Notes: a model not told the origin generated them from the sequence alone. DNA of 49,756 nucleotides from Mesostigma viride (GCA_009746045.1 RPFO01000034.1:2931026-2980781), one strand, 5' to 3'; counted from the first letter of the stretch, positions 32,252 to 43,599 are shown. Program-made: numbers and translations.

Positions 32252-32480
32252 GCCATCAGCCTTACCCATCAGCAAAAATTGGCGAATTTCATTCAATATT
32301 AGAATTCAAAATTTATTTATGAAATTTATCTTTCACCATTCAACCTCAACATTAAGTCCCCTTTGTGTTTTATTGAATTATTTAGCCATCAGCCTTACCC
32401 ATCAGCAAAAATTGGCGAATTTCATTGAATATTAGAATTCAAAATTTATTACTGAAATTTATGTTTCATCATTCAACCTC
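32252..32480. repeat. Tandem duplication of the 3' end of the F-box gene
   Basis: Two ~97-bp copies (32,252-32,348 and 32,383-32,480) share AGCCATCAGCCTTACCCATC and AATTGGCGAATTTCATT and differ at a few bases. The second copy runs into the last codons of the F-box-like gene, so the first is a duplicated 3' UTR plus stop region. Confidence 0.8.
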
Positions 32481-33371
32481 TTCAGAATCCTCATCCAAAC
32501 ACAACATCATGTCCCCTTTCCACTTGTACATACTACTCTCGGCCAAATACAGCAAGCGTGCCTTCTTCCCCCCAAAAAACTTGAGATGATCCGGGGTCCA
32601 GATTGTTCCGCTTAGGACCTGCATAGCTAACTCCACCAAAACGCTTGCCATATCCTCCTCCCTACACCTCCTCTCTAATAAGGCCTTCATGTCTGCGTTC
32701 TCATCAAATCCCATAATCAGAACTGCACATGCCATTCCTCCCCCCTGCAGAGGCAGCGCCTCCAAAAGCTTCACCCATTCTGCCTCCCTACGCGCTCTCC
32801 TCCCCGGAGGAAAAAAAATTTCCTCATCCGGGTCATAAGGAGTATGGCAGAACCAGAAAATGCTCCTTAACCCCCATAGTTCATAATTATCGTACAAGTC
32901 ATCCATTTCCTTTCCCAATTTGCGTAAGCGAGCTTTCCACCCCCTTATACTCTCCAACACACGTCTCTTCTCAGCACGCTCGGACCTGAACAACCCTCCC
33001 ATCGTCCTTACTCGTGCATGTCCCTGTGGTGGTGGCTGGCGTCCTAACACCTCCTCAACTTCTTCACAATATACCTTAAAATACATTCCCCTTGTGACGA
33101 GTGTGTAGGGGGTGATATCAGCGTTTGCACACGTGACTTGCTCGCCATACAATTCTCGGAAAAGAGACTCAGTTATCAATGCACGAGGGCCATTCCCGAA
33201 TTCGTCCACTAACCCAGAAATCAACTTAAAGCTGAATTGGGGTTCATACCTCCCCGACACCGCTTCCCTAGCCCCTCTACAAACTGCTTCAAAGCGGGCT
33301 ACGTCGGGCGCCTCCATAAAAGCTGCGACTTCGGTCCAAATTTCCCACGGCAGTGAGATATCCCCTTCCAT
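32469..33371 (-). CDS. F-box-like protein (300 aa)
   Basis: ATG 33371 (MEGDISLPWEIWTEVAAFME) was chosen because the F-box-like segment starts at once; ATG 33413 would add 14 residues. The F-box-like part is LPWEIWTEVAAFM-x-APDVARFEAVC (residues ~6-31). Later blocks are a helical basic/acidic region (RRVLESIRGWKARLRKLGKE), YELWGLRSIFWFCHTPYDPD, LLEALPLQGGGMACAVLIMG and a C-terminal W/K/E-rich end. The frame is intact. The neighbour at 29.9-28.9 kb is a paralogue with one frameshift. No LRR, WD40 or Kelch repeats follow the F-box-like motif, so substrate recognition would depend on a lineage-specific domain. The F-box call is by pattern only. Confidence 0.65.
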   Translation of the reverse strand: MEGDISLPWEIWTEVAAFMEAPDVARFEAVCRGAREAVSGRYEPQFSFKLISGLVDEFGNGPRALITESLFRELYGEQVTCANADITPYTLVTRGMYFKVYCEEVEEVLGRQPPPQGHARVRTMGGLFRSERAEKRRVLESIRGWKARLRKLGKEMDDLYDNYELWGLRSIFWFCHTPYDPDEEIFFPPGRRARREAEWVKLLEALPLQGGGMACAVLIMGFDENADMKALLERRCREEDMASVLVELAMQVLSGTIWTPDHLKFFGGKKARLLYLAESSMYKWKGDMMLCLDEDSEEVE

Positions 33372-33741
33372 TATCGGCCCCGACGTCAAACTTGTCCCCT
33401 CTGCACATAACATACATCGACGTCCATCCTTAAAAAAAATGAGGTTTTGTCGGAAAGAAAATATGCAAACGTTAGGCGAGGTTTCCAATCCCTAACGGCC
33501 GTTGGGTCACTAATTGTTGTTTAACCCACTACAGTCGCATGAGAGAAAACGAAAGTCAATTTTATTCCAATTTCAAAGTGAAAGGAGAATCCACTATTAC
33601 ACCATTTTACAACACAAATCAGGTCAATTTTATTCCAATTTCAAAGTAAAAAGAGAATTCACCATTACACCATTTTACAACCAAAATGCGTCCAGTTATC
33701 CAACCTCAAAAGCAAATTATTACTCTACATTTCCAGTTTTT

Positions 33742-34518
33742 CTATGAGGAAGAACCGTAGTAGAAGGTGAAGGAGAAGTCCACCTCAGAGAAGTCGACCT
33801 GAGTTCCATCCAGTATGGTCGTCCTGTTTACCCCCCTTATCACCCCTGCCAGCCCCTCCCTTGCTTGCCTCAGACGTTCGCATCTATCCTTATGCCTACT
33901 CCAGTCAGCACGCTGGCACTCCTCACTGCAATATCTGGCATCCCTACATCCTCTACACCACTTCTGAGGGCCTGTGTCGCACCCACACCCCTCCTTGGAG
34001 CAATTTCGCATACCACGCATGGGAGCCCCATCCCTCACGATCGGGTCAGAGAGCAAGAAAAAGTTCATGTTGAGGGGTACTTCTGCCCCTACACACGCAT
34101 CAGCCCTCACGCGCAGGGAAGACGTAACATTCGGGTAAAATGCGCGCTTGTAGGTGCACCCAAGCTGAGCCCCTTCCTCTTCCCCCAACTCTATCTTTGG
34201 CCCCTTTGTAATGAACGACACCAAAAGGCGGAACTCCCTCGTTGGGTCTATTGGCGCTCTTAGATCCATCTGTGGTACGAAAAAACCCTCTTGAATACAG
34301 AAGTTCATATCAGCTAGCTGGGCGTACATAACCCTCTCCATTTGGCTGAACGAATCAAACGCCAATAAAACGGCCAAGTGGCGGCCTGTCTTCTCCTGCG
34401 CGACACGAACTTCCTCGAATATGACACGCGACAGAAAGCGAACTTGTTTGTAAACGTTTTGAAGGACGCTTCCGTAGACTTCATTCACGATCTCGGACTC
34501 ATTCGCGATCTCGGCCAT
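33742..34518 (-). CDS. MYND-finger protein (258 aa)
   Basis: ATG 34518 (MAEIANESEIVNEVYGSVLQ) was chosen over a longer frame. The N-terminal ~165 residues form an unrecognised domain (GRHLAVLLAFDSF, REFRLLVSFIT, MNFFLLSDPIVRDGAPM). Residues 173-213 form a MYND zinc finger: C173...C178 or C180, C188-x2-C191-x5-C197-x3-C201-x7-H209-x3-C213, with the typical ARYCSEECQRADWSRHKDRC ending. A ~45-residue tail follows. MYND fingers bind proline-rich peptides in SMYD, BS69 and ETO proteins; no SET domain is present here. A frameshifted paralogue lies at 28.7-27.9 kb. Confidence 0.8.
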   Translation of the reverse strand: MAEIANESEIVNEVYGSVLQNVYKQVRFLSRVIFEEVRVAQEKTGRHLAVLLAFDSFSQMERVMYAQLADMNFCIQEGFFVPQMDLRAPIDPTREFRLLVSFITKGPKIELGEEEGAQLGCTYKRAFYPNVTSSLRVRADACVGAEVPLNMNFFLLSDPIVRDGAPMRGMRNCSKEGCGCDTGPQKWCRGCRDARYCSEECQRADWSRHKDRCERLRQAREGLAGVIRGVNRTTILDGTQVDFSEVDFSFTFYYGSSS

Positions 34519-34698
34519 CTTTTTCAGGGAAAAAACGAACAAAAAGATTTACATCGCGGCCAAAAAAACGCGTTTTCCCATTAGTGTGTTTGCCTAATTT
34601 ATTGTAATCATTCATTTTTAAAACAGTCAGGTCCTTCACAACCTCAGAAAATGATTTCATTAAATTGGCATATACATTTAAAAACATCTTAGGTCGCA

Positions 34699-34953
34699 CT
34701 ACTTTTTGCGTTTCAGTTTACGTTTGTTTCCCGGTTGAATAAAGTTGACACCATCCCCTTCATCGTCGGAAATTAAGGCCGGCATTTCGTCCACTTCAGC
34801 TTGTACATCATCTTTTTTCATCACAACCATGGCTGGAATTGAATCCCAAAATTTCTCAATCGCTCTAACAACTTCGGCTGGCAGTTTTTTGGCCCCCCGT
34901 TCAACTGCCTCTCTCTCCTGGTTCGACACCGAAACGTCCTTGTCTTTCTCCAT
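34699..34953 (-). CDS. Small protein (84 aa) with basic tail
   Basis: ATG 34953 (MEKDKDVSVSNQEREAVERG) follows GTGCAG by about a dozen bases. The sequence continues with KKLPAEVVRAIEKFWDSIPA, an acidic stretch (ISDDEGDG) and a basic end NKRKLKRKK, a likely nuclear signal. No domain is recognised. Same strand and style as the other genes of the array. Confidence 0.45.
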   Translation of the reverse strand: MEKDKDVSVSNQEREAVERGAKKLPAEVVRAIEKFWDSIPAMVVMKKDDVQAEVDEMPALISDDEGDGVNFIQPGNKRKLKRKK

Positions 34954-35048
34954 TGAAAAAAACTGCACGTGAAGCACAACTGGCACAACCAATGTAAGTA
35001 AACCTAGTACCTTCAGGGGCGGATTAATTCATCAGCCGGAGTACAATT

Positions 35049-35524
35049 TTATTTTACAACGCCAACGGCCGTTGGCATTACAGCAATGAAGTTAAGATAA
35101 AAACGTCGTAATGCAACGGCTGATAAAACTGGCGTATAATCAATAACGCAAAAAAAATTGGCAAGAACTTTTTTTGGAGGTCCAACGGCCGTTGGCATCA
35201 CGTAAATCACAACAGCAATGATGGAAACTGATTTTGCAAGTCCAACGGCCGTTGGCATCAAGAAAATCAGAAGAGGGAGCGACTGCCCAAAAAACGCATA
35301 ATAATAAAACAAGTACCTTGCAGGTGGTTGACAGACGCGAATCTTGTGTGGCGACGTGGAATCTGCAAGGAATGCGCAAAAACGTTGCAATCAGAATTAC
35401 AAGGATTACATATTTTCCACATTTAGTTTTTCAGGTCCAACGGCCGTTGGCATGAGATTAATAAGAATACCACTACATGCGTGTGAGAAAATTGTGCCGG
35501 GTGACAGAATTAAATCCAAGTTGC
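35049..35524. other. Spacer with four CCAACGGCCGTTGG palindromes
   Basis: Perfect palindromes lie near 35,062, 35,181, 35,242 and 35,437, each followed by GCAT(C/T/G)A. Apart from the small minus frame translating these repeats, no gene is seen. Confidence 0.7.
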
Positions 35525-35530
35525 CCAGCA

Positions 35531-35892
35531 GGTGGGAGGGAGGGAGGAGGGAGAGGGAGGGAGGGAGGAAGGAGGGAGGGAGGGAGGGAGGGAGGGAGGG
35601 AAGGAGGGAAGGAGGGAAGTAGGGAGGGAGGGAGGGAGGGAGGGAGGGAGGGAGGGAGGGAGGGAAGGAGGGAGGGAAGGAGGGAAGGAGGGAGGAGGGA
35701 AGGAGGGAAGGAGGGAAGGAGGGAGGAGGGAGGGGGAGGGAGGGAGGGAGGGAAGGAGGGAAGGAGGGAAGGAGGGAAGGAGGGAAGGAGGGAAGGAGGG
35801 AAGGAGGGAAGGAGGGAAGGAGGGAAGGAGGGAAGGAGGGAAGGAGGGAAGGAGGGAAGGAGGGAAGGAGGGAAGGAGGGAAGGAGGGAAGG
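35531..35892. repeat. Polypurine GGGA/AAGGAGGG tract
   Basis: About 360 bp of pure purine on the plus strand: GGGA tetramers, then AAGGAGGG octamers. All frames are open (EGG/RRE and PPS/LLP repeats). Such mirror-symmetric polypurine sequence can form triplex (H-DNA) or G-quadruplex structures in principle. Confidence 0.95.
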
Positions 35893-38800
35893 ATAAATAC
35901 CTAGGGGGGGTGCTGGCATGCATAAATACCTAGGGGGGGTGCTGGCAAGCATAAATACCTAGGGGGGGGGCTGGCATGCATAAATACCTAGGGGGGTGCT
36001 GGCATGCATAAATACCTAGGGGGGTGCTGGCATGCATAAATACCTAGGGGGGGTGCTGGCATGCATAAATACCTGGGGGGTGCTGGCATGCATAAATACC
36101 TAGGGGGGGTGCTGGCATGCATAAATACCTAGGGGGGGTGCTGGCATGCATAAATACCTAGGGGGGGTGCTGGCATGCATAAATACCTAGGGGGGTGCTG
36201 GCATGCATAAATACCTAGGGGGGGTGCTGGCATGCATAAATACCTAGGGGGGTGCTGGCATGCATAAATACCTAGGGGGGGTGCTGGCATGCATAAATAC
36301 CTAGGGGGGGTGCTGGCATGCATAAATACCTAGGGGGGGTGCTGGCATGCATAAATACCTAGGGGGGTGCTGGCATGCATAAATACCTAGGGGGGTGCTG
36401 GCATGCATAAATACCTAGGGGGGGTGCTGGCATGCATAAATACCTAGGGGGGGTGCTGGCATGCATAAATACCTAGGGGGGGTGCTGGCATGCATAAATA
36501 CCTAGGGGGGGTGCTGGCATGCATAAATACCTAGGGGGGTGCTGGCATGCATAAATACCTAGGGGGGGTGCTGGCATGCATAAATACCTAGGGGGGGTGC
36601 TGGCATGCATAAATACCTAGGGGGGGTGCTGGCATGCATAAATACCTAGGGGGGGTGCTGGCATGCATAAATACCTAGGGGGGGTGCTGGCATGCATAAA
36701 TACCTAGGGGGGTGCTGGCATGCATAAATACCTAGGGGGGGTGCTGGCATGCATAAATACCTAGGGGGGGTGCTGGCATGCATAAATACCTAGGGGGGGT
36801 GCTGGCATGCATAAATACCTAGGGGGGGTGCTGGCATGCATAAATACCTAGGGGGGGTGCTGGCATGCATAAATACCTAGGGGGGGTGCTGGCATGCATA
36901 AATACCTAGGGGGGGTGCTGGCATGCATAAATACCTAGGGGGGGTGCTGGCATGCATAAATACCTAGGGGGGGTGCTGGCATGCATAAATACCTAGGGGG
37001 GGTGCTGGCATGCATAAATACCTAGGGGGGGTGCTGGCATGCATAAATACCTAGGGGGGGTGCTGGCATGCATAAATACCTAGGGGGGGTGCTGGCATGC
37101 ATAAATACCTAGGGGGGGTGCTGGCATGCATAAATACCTAGGGGGGGTGCTGGCATGCATAAATACCTAGGGGGGGTGCTGGCATGCATAAATACCTAGG
37201 GGGGGTGCTGGCATGCATAAATACCTAGGGGGGGTGCTGGCATGCATAAATACCTAGGGGGGGTGCTGGCATGCATAAATACCTAGGGGGGTGCTGGCAT
37301 GCATAAATACCTAGGGGGGGTGCTGGCATGCATAAATACCTAGGGGGGGTGCTGGCATGCATAAATACCTAGGGGGGTGCTGGCATGCATAAATACCTAG
37401 GGGGGGTGCTGGCATGCATAAATACCTAGGGGGGGTGCTGGCATGCATAAATACCTAGGGGGGGTGCTGGCATGCATAAATACCTAGGGGGGGTGCTGGC
37501 ATGCATAAATACCTAGGGGGGTGCTGGCATGCATAAATACCTAGGGGGGGTGCTGGCATGCATAAATACCTAGGGGGGGTGCTGGCATGCATAAATACCT
37601 AGGGGGGGTGCTGGCATGCATAAATACCTAGGGGGGTGCTGGCATGCATAAATACCTAGGGGGGTGCTGGCATGCATAAATACCTAGGGGGGGTGCTGGC
37701 ATGCATAAATACCTAGGGGGGTGCTGGCATGCATAAATACCTAGGGGGGGTGCTGGCATGCATAAATACCTAGGGGGGGTGCTGGCATGCATAAATACCT
37801 AGGGGGGTGCTGGCATGCATAAATACCTAGGGGGGTGCTGGCATGCATAAATACCTAGGGGGGGTGCTGGCATGCATAAATACCTAGGGGGGGTGCTGGC
37901 ATGCATAAATACCTAGGGGGGGTGCTGGCATGCATAAATACCTAGGGGGGGTGCTGGCATGCATAAATACCTAGGGGGGGTGCTGGCATGCATAAATACC
38001 TAGGGGGGGTGCTGGCATGCATAAATACCTAGGGGGGTGCTGGCATGCATAAATACCTAGGGGGGGTGCTGGCATGCATAAATACCTAGGGGGGGTGCTG
38101 GCATGCATAAATACCTAGGGGGGTGCTGGCATGCATAAATACCTAGGGGGGGTGCTGGCATGCATAAATACCTAGGGGGGGTGCTGGCATGCATAAATAC
38201 CTAGGGGGGGTGCTGGCATGCATAAATACCTAGGGGGGGTGCTGGCATGCATAAATACCTAGGGGGGGTGCTGGCATGCATAAATACCTAGGGGGGGTGC
38301 TGGCATGCATAAATACCTAGGGGGGGTGCTGGCATGCATAAATACCTAGGGGGGGTGCTGGCATGCATAAATACCTAGGGGGGGTGCTGGCATGCATAAA
38401 TACCTAGGGGGGGTGCTGGCATGCATAAATACCTAGGGGGGGTGCTGGCATGCATAAATACCTAGGGGGGGTGCTGGCATGCATAAATACCTAGGGGGGT
38501 GCTGGCATGCATAAATACCTAGGGGGGTGCTGGCATGCATAAATACCTAGGGGGGTGCTGGCATGCATAAATACCTAGGGGGGGTGCTGGCATGCATAAA
38601 TACCTAGGGGGGGTGCTGGCATGCATAAATACCTAGGGGGGTGCTGGCATGCATAAATACCTAGGGGGGGTGCTGGCATGCATAAATACCTAGGGGGGGT
38701 GCTGGCATGCATAAATACCTAGGGGGGGTGCTGGCATGCATAAATACCTAGGGGGGGTGCTGGCATGCATAAATACCTAGGGGGGGTGCTGGCATGCATA

Positions 38801-39676
38801 AATACCGAGGGGGGGTGCTGGCATGCATAAATACCTAGGGGGGGTGCTGGCATGCATAAATACCTAGGGGGGGTGCTGGCATGCATAAATACCTAGGGGG
38901 GGTGCTGGCATGCATAAATACCTAGGGGGGGTGCTGGCATGCATAAATACCTAGGGGGGGTGCTGGCATGCATAAATACCTAGGGGGGGTGCTGGCATGC
39001 ATAAATACCTAGGGGGGTGCTGGCATGCATAAATACCTAGGGGGGGTGCTGGCATGCATAAATACCTAGGGGGGGTGCTGGCATGCATAAATACCTAGGG
39101 GGGTGCTGGCATGCATAAATACCTAGGGGGGGTGCTGGCATGCATAAATACCTAGGGGGGGTGCTGGCATGCATAAATACCTAGGGGGGGTGCTGGCATG
39201 CATAAATACCTAGGGGGGGTGCTGGCATGCATAAATACCTAGGGGGGGTGCTGGCATGCATAAATACCTAGGGGGGGTGCTGGCATGCATAAATACCTAG
39301 GGGGGTGCTGGCATGCATAAATACCTAGGGGGGTGCTGGCATGCATAAATACCTAGGGGGGTGCTGGCATGCATAAATACCTAGGGGGGGTGCTGGCATG
39401 CATAAATACCTAGGGGGGGTGCTGGCATGCATAAATACCTAGGGGGGGTGCTGGCATGCATAAATACCTAGGGGGGGTGCTGGCATGCATAAATACCTAG
39501 GGGGGGTGCTGGCATGCATAAATACCTAGGGGGGGTGCTGGCATGCATAAATACCTAGGGGGGGTGCTGGCATGCATAAATACCGAGGGGGGGTGCTGGC
39601 ATGCATAAATACCTAGGGGGGGTGCTGGCATGCATAAATACCTAGGGGGGGTGCTGGCATGCATAAATACCTAGGG
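35893..39676. repeat. 28/29-bp minisatellite, main block
   Basis: About 130 head-to-tail units of GCATAAATACCTAGGGG then GGGTGCTGGCAT; unit length depends on a run of six or seven G. Each unit holds the palindromes GCATGC/ATGCAT and CCTAGG. Occasional units have CCGAGG instead of CCTAGG or GCAAGC instead of GCATGC. Non-coding. Confidence 0.95.
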
Positions 39677-39874
39677 GTTCAGCTGCCATTCGTACCTTTT
39701 TTTCTGTTTTTATTTTTTAATGGGGGCCGGCCTGGGGCAGCGGCGGCGGGTGGAAGAAAACTGATAGCGTTGTTGTGCATCCCGTGACCACCGGCCACCA
39801 AACGGAGGCACGACACCAAGGCAGATCAAGCACCAAAGGAAGCAGCAAGGACGTTGACGTTAGTAACCAAGAAT
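39677..39874. repeat. 198-bp island 1 within the minisatellite
   Basis: A non-satellite segment from TTCAGCTGCCATTCGTACC to GTTAGTAACCAAGAATGGGG. It is essentially identical to island 2 at 40,856-41,053 and partly repeated at 42,576-42,721. No ORF of note. Confidence 0.9.
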
Positions 39875-40855
39875 GGGGGTGCTGGCATGCATAAATACCT
39901 AGGGGGGGTGCTGGCATGCATAAATACCTAGAAGGGGGGCTGGCATGCATAAATACCTAGGGGGGGTGCTGGCATGCATAAATACCTAGGGGGGGTGCTG
40001 GCATGCATAAATACCTAGGGGGGGTGCTGGCATGCATAAATACCTAGGGGGGGTGCTGGCATGCATAAATACCTAGGGGGGGTGCTGGCATGCATAAATA
40101 CCTAGGGGGGGTGCTGGCAAGCATAAATACCTAGGGGGGGTGCTGGCAAGCATAAATACCTAGGGGGGGTGCTGGCATGCATAAATACCTAGGGGGGGTG
40201 CTGGCATGCATAAATACCTAGAGGGGGTGCTGGCATGCATAAATACCGAGGGGGGTGCTGGCATGCATAAATACCTAGGGGGGTGCTGGCATGCATAAAT
40301 ACCTAGGGGGGGTGCTGGCATGCATAAATACCGAGGGGGGGTGCTGGCATGCATAAATACCTAGGGGGGTGCTGGCATGCATAAATACCTAGGGGGGGGT
40401 GCTGGCATGCATAAATACCTAGGGGGGTGCTGGCATGCATAAATACCTAGGGGGGGTGCTGGCATGCATAAATACCTAGAGGGGGTGCTGGCATGCATAA
40501 ATACCGAGGGGGGGTGCTGGCATGCATAAATACCTAGGGGGGGTGCTGGCATGCATAAATACATGTGGGGGTGCTGGCATGCATAAATACCTAGGGGGGG
40601 TGCTGGCATGCATAAATACCGAGGGGGGTGCTGGCATGCATAAATACCGAGAGGGGGATGCTGGCATGCATAAATACCTAGGGGGGGTGCTGGCATGCAT
40701 AAATACCTAGGGGGGTGCTGGCATGCATAAATACCTAGGGGGGTGCTGGCATGCATAAATACCGAGGGGGGGTGCTGGCATGCATAAATACCTAGGGGGG
40801 TGCTGGCATGCATAAATACCTAGGGGGGGTGCTGGCATGCATAAATACCTAGGGG
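39875..40855. repeat. 28/29-bp minisatellite, second block
   Basis: About 34 units of the same repeat, more diverged than the main block. CCGAGG variants, ACATGTGG variants and G-run changes are frequent. Confidence 0.95.
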
Positions 40856-41053
40856 TTCAGCTGCCATTCGTACCTTTTTTTCTGTTTTTATTTTTTAATG
40901 GGGGCCGGCCTGGGGCAGCGGCGGCGGGTGGAAGAAAACTGATAGCGTTGTTGTGCATCCCGTGACCACCGGCCACCAAACGGAGGCACGACACCAAGGC
41001 AGATCAAGCACCAAAGGAAGCAGCAAGGACGTTGACGTTAGTAACCAAGAATG
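40856..41053. repeat. 198-bp island 2 within the minisatellite
   Basis: Same sequence as island 1. The units flanking it are also similar, so a block of satellite plus island was duplicated as one. Confidence 0.9.
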
Positions 41054-41830
41054 GGGGTGCTGGCATGCATAAATACCGAGGGGGGTGCTGGCATGCATAA
41101 ATACCGAGAGGGGATGCTGGCATGCATAAATACCTAGGGGGGGTGCTGGCATGCATAAATACCTAGGGGGGGTGCTGGCATGCATAAATACCTAGGGGGG
41201 TGCTGGCATGCATAAATACCTAGGGGGGGTGCTGGCATGCATAAATACCTAGGGGGGTGCTGGCATGCATAAATACCTAGGGGGGGTGCTGGCATGCATA
41301 AATACCTAGGGGGGTGCTGGCATGCATAAATACCTAGGGGGGTGCTGGCAAGCATAAATACCGAGGGGGGGTGCTGGCATGCATAAATACCTAGGGGGGT
41401 GCTGGCATGCATAAATACCTAGGGGGGTGCTGGCATGCATAAATACCTAGGGGGGGTGCTGGCAAGCATAAATACCGAGGGGGGGTGCTGGCATGCATAA
41501 ATACCTAGGGGGGTGCTGGCATGCATAAATACCTAGGGGGGGTGCTGGCATGCATAAATACCGAGGGGGGGTGCTGGCATGCATAAATACCTAGGGGGGG
41601 TGCTGGCATGCATAAATACCGAGGGGGGGTGCTGGCATGCATAAATACCTAGGGGGGGTGCTGGCATGCATAAATACCTAGGGGGGGTGCTGGCATGCAT
41701 AAATACCGAGGGGGGTGCTGGCATGCATAAATACCGAGGGGGGGGTGCTGGCATGCATAAATACCTAGGGGGGGGGGCTGGCATGCATAAATACATGTGG
41801 TGTGGTGCCGCCATGCATAAATACATGTGC
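41054..41830. repeat. 28/29-bp minisatellite, third block
   Basis: About 27 units, increasingly variant toward the right, ending in units with ACATGTGGTGTGGTGCCG that lead into the 319-bp repeat. Confidence 0.95.
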
Positions 41831-42560
41831 CAGCAAACCTGAGCTGCAAGGGAGCGAGAAAACCAAGAAAAAAAGCACGCAACACACCACGCGTCGTACC
41901 TTTTTAAAGATGTTTCTTTTTTTTTATGGGGCCGGCCGGGGCGGCGGTGGCGGCAAAAATGAAGCTAGTGACACCGCGCAGGTGACGCCGTGAACATGTC
42001 GCGTTGTACCGTAGAAGATACGAACAAAAAACAAAACACGAAAAAAGAGAGGCGGACCGCATATGACAGGGACGTCAGACACACAGCCTGTGTTATCTGG
42101 CATGCATAAATACATGTGGTGTGGTGCCGGCATGCATAAATACATGTGCCAGCAAACCTGAGCTGCAAGGGAGCGAGAAAACCAAGAAAAAAAGCACGCA
42201 ACACACCACGCGTCGTACCTTTTTAAAGATGTTTCTTTTTTTTTATGGGGCCGGCCGGGGCGGCGGTGGCGGCAAAAATGAAGCTAGTGACACCGCGCAG
42301 GTGACGCCGTGAACATGTCGCGTTGTACCGTAGAAGATACGAACAAAAAACAAAACACGAAAAAAGAGAGGCGGACCGCATATGACAGGGACGTCAGACA
42401 CACAGCCTGTGTTATCTGGCATGCATAAATACATGTGGTGTGGTGCCGGCATGCATAAATACATGTGCCAGCAAACCTGAGCTGCAAGGGAGCGAGAAAA
42501 CCAAGAAAAAAAGCACGCAACACACCACGCGTCGTACCTTTTTATAGATGTTTCTTTTTT
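41786..42560. repeat. 319-bp tandem repeat, ~2.4 copies
   Basis: The string CAGCAAACCTGAGCTGCAAG occurs at 41,831, 42,150 and 42,469, exactly 319 bp apart. Each unit includes two minisatellite-like units (GCATAAATACATGTG), an AAGAAAAAAAGCACGCAACA stretch, GGGGCCGGCCGGGGCGGCGG and ACCGTAGAAGATACGAAC. The third copy is cut after TTTTTTTTAT and joined to a copy of the 198-bp island. Confidence 0.9.
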
Positions 42561-42575
42561 TTTATCCTTGTCCTT

Positions 42576-42721
42576 CGGGGGCAGCGGCGGCGGGTGGAAG
42601 AAAACTGATAGCGTTGTTGTGCATCCCGTGACCACCGGCCACCAAACGGAGGCACGACACCAAGGCAGATCAAGCACCAAAGGAAGCAGCAAGGACGTTG
42701 ACGTTAGTAACCGAGAATGGG
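42576..42721. repeat. Partial third copy of the 198-bp island
   Basis: GGGGGCAGCGGCGGCGGGTG to GTTAGTAACCGAGAATGGG matches islands 1 and 2 with few differences. Here it lies outside the minisatellite. Confidence 0.85.
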
Positions 42722-42956
42722 AGCCGGGGGAAAGATCATACGGCGCTGCCATGGCAAGAAAACCCAGCAACCCAGCAACGCAGCTATAAGGGAACCCAGA
42801 AAAGAAAACATGCACGACAGCCTGCTTCAATAATGCATTGATTCCAACAAATGAATAAGTGGGGCTGCCATTCGTACCTTTTTTTCTTTTCTTGGTTTTT
42901 ACAGGGGCGCACGCAAGGATGCTGCACACAATTAAAGGCACAATGCAGGGCATACA

Positions 42957-43066
42957 CCATAAGCAAGCGAATCAGTTGACGGGCTACACAATTAAAGCAA
43001 ACGCGACGTTCAGAATCACAGCTACAATTTCTGATTCTTCTAGCCCGTCAACGAGCTGCTTGTGGA
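42957..43066. repeat. Small inverted repeat
   Basis: GTTGACGGGCTA at about 42,975 and TAGCCCGTCAAC at about 43,041 are exact inverted copies; the similarity extends outward with a small gap (AAGCA.GCGAAT versus AGCTGCTTGTGG). It could be a foldback or the remnant of a MITE. Confidence 0.6.
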
Positions 43067-43599
43067 CACTGTTATTAACCAAGAATGGGGGTGCTGGCAT
43101 GCATAAAACCACTATCTGTCAAAAGCATCCATGTACATCAGCCATTGCTCACCTCTTTCTTCACTCTGTGTCGACAATCGCTTTGCTCAGTTGAATATGG
43201 CTGTCGGGTTGCTAATATCGTTGTCACTTTCGGCCGATGTCGCGAATACCCGCCGTTGATGCTCGGGTGCAAGGTGCATCCACGGTGTCGGTCTTCCAGG
43301 AGGGCTGGAAAGCGCCAACGCAGCACCTGCAATTCAAATTCCCTGGTGTTGGTATGCCGACGCGCAAATGGAATGGCGCGGCGACTAAAAGGCGCCGCGC
43401 GCGGGAAAAAAATTGACGCGCCAAACGATATGGCGCGGCGCCGGGAAGGCGCCGCGCTGAAAAATACTTGCAGTCGCAACTGTGACGTGGCGCTGCAGAC
43501 CACACGGTAGGGAATTCGCAGCGCCATATATGGCGCCACGCCGACTCCTGACGCCGTGTGGCGCCACATGGACGCGGCGCTGCACACAGCTCGAGCCCA

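Noticed and set aside
35473-41885. Many Pro/Ser/Leu, Gly/Arg/Glu and Cys/Met/Pro-rich open frames
   Set aside because: They are translations of the polypurine tract and the 28/29-bp minisatellite.
42243-42953. 236-codon minus-strand open frame
   Set aside because: It runs across a 319-bp repeat, an island copy and unique sequence. The same peptide stretches recur in each repeat copy in broken form, and no domain is seen.
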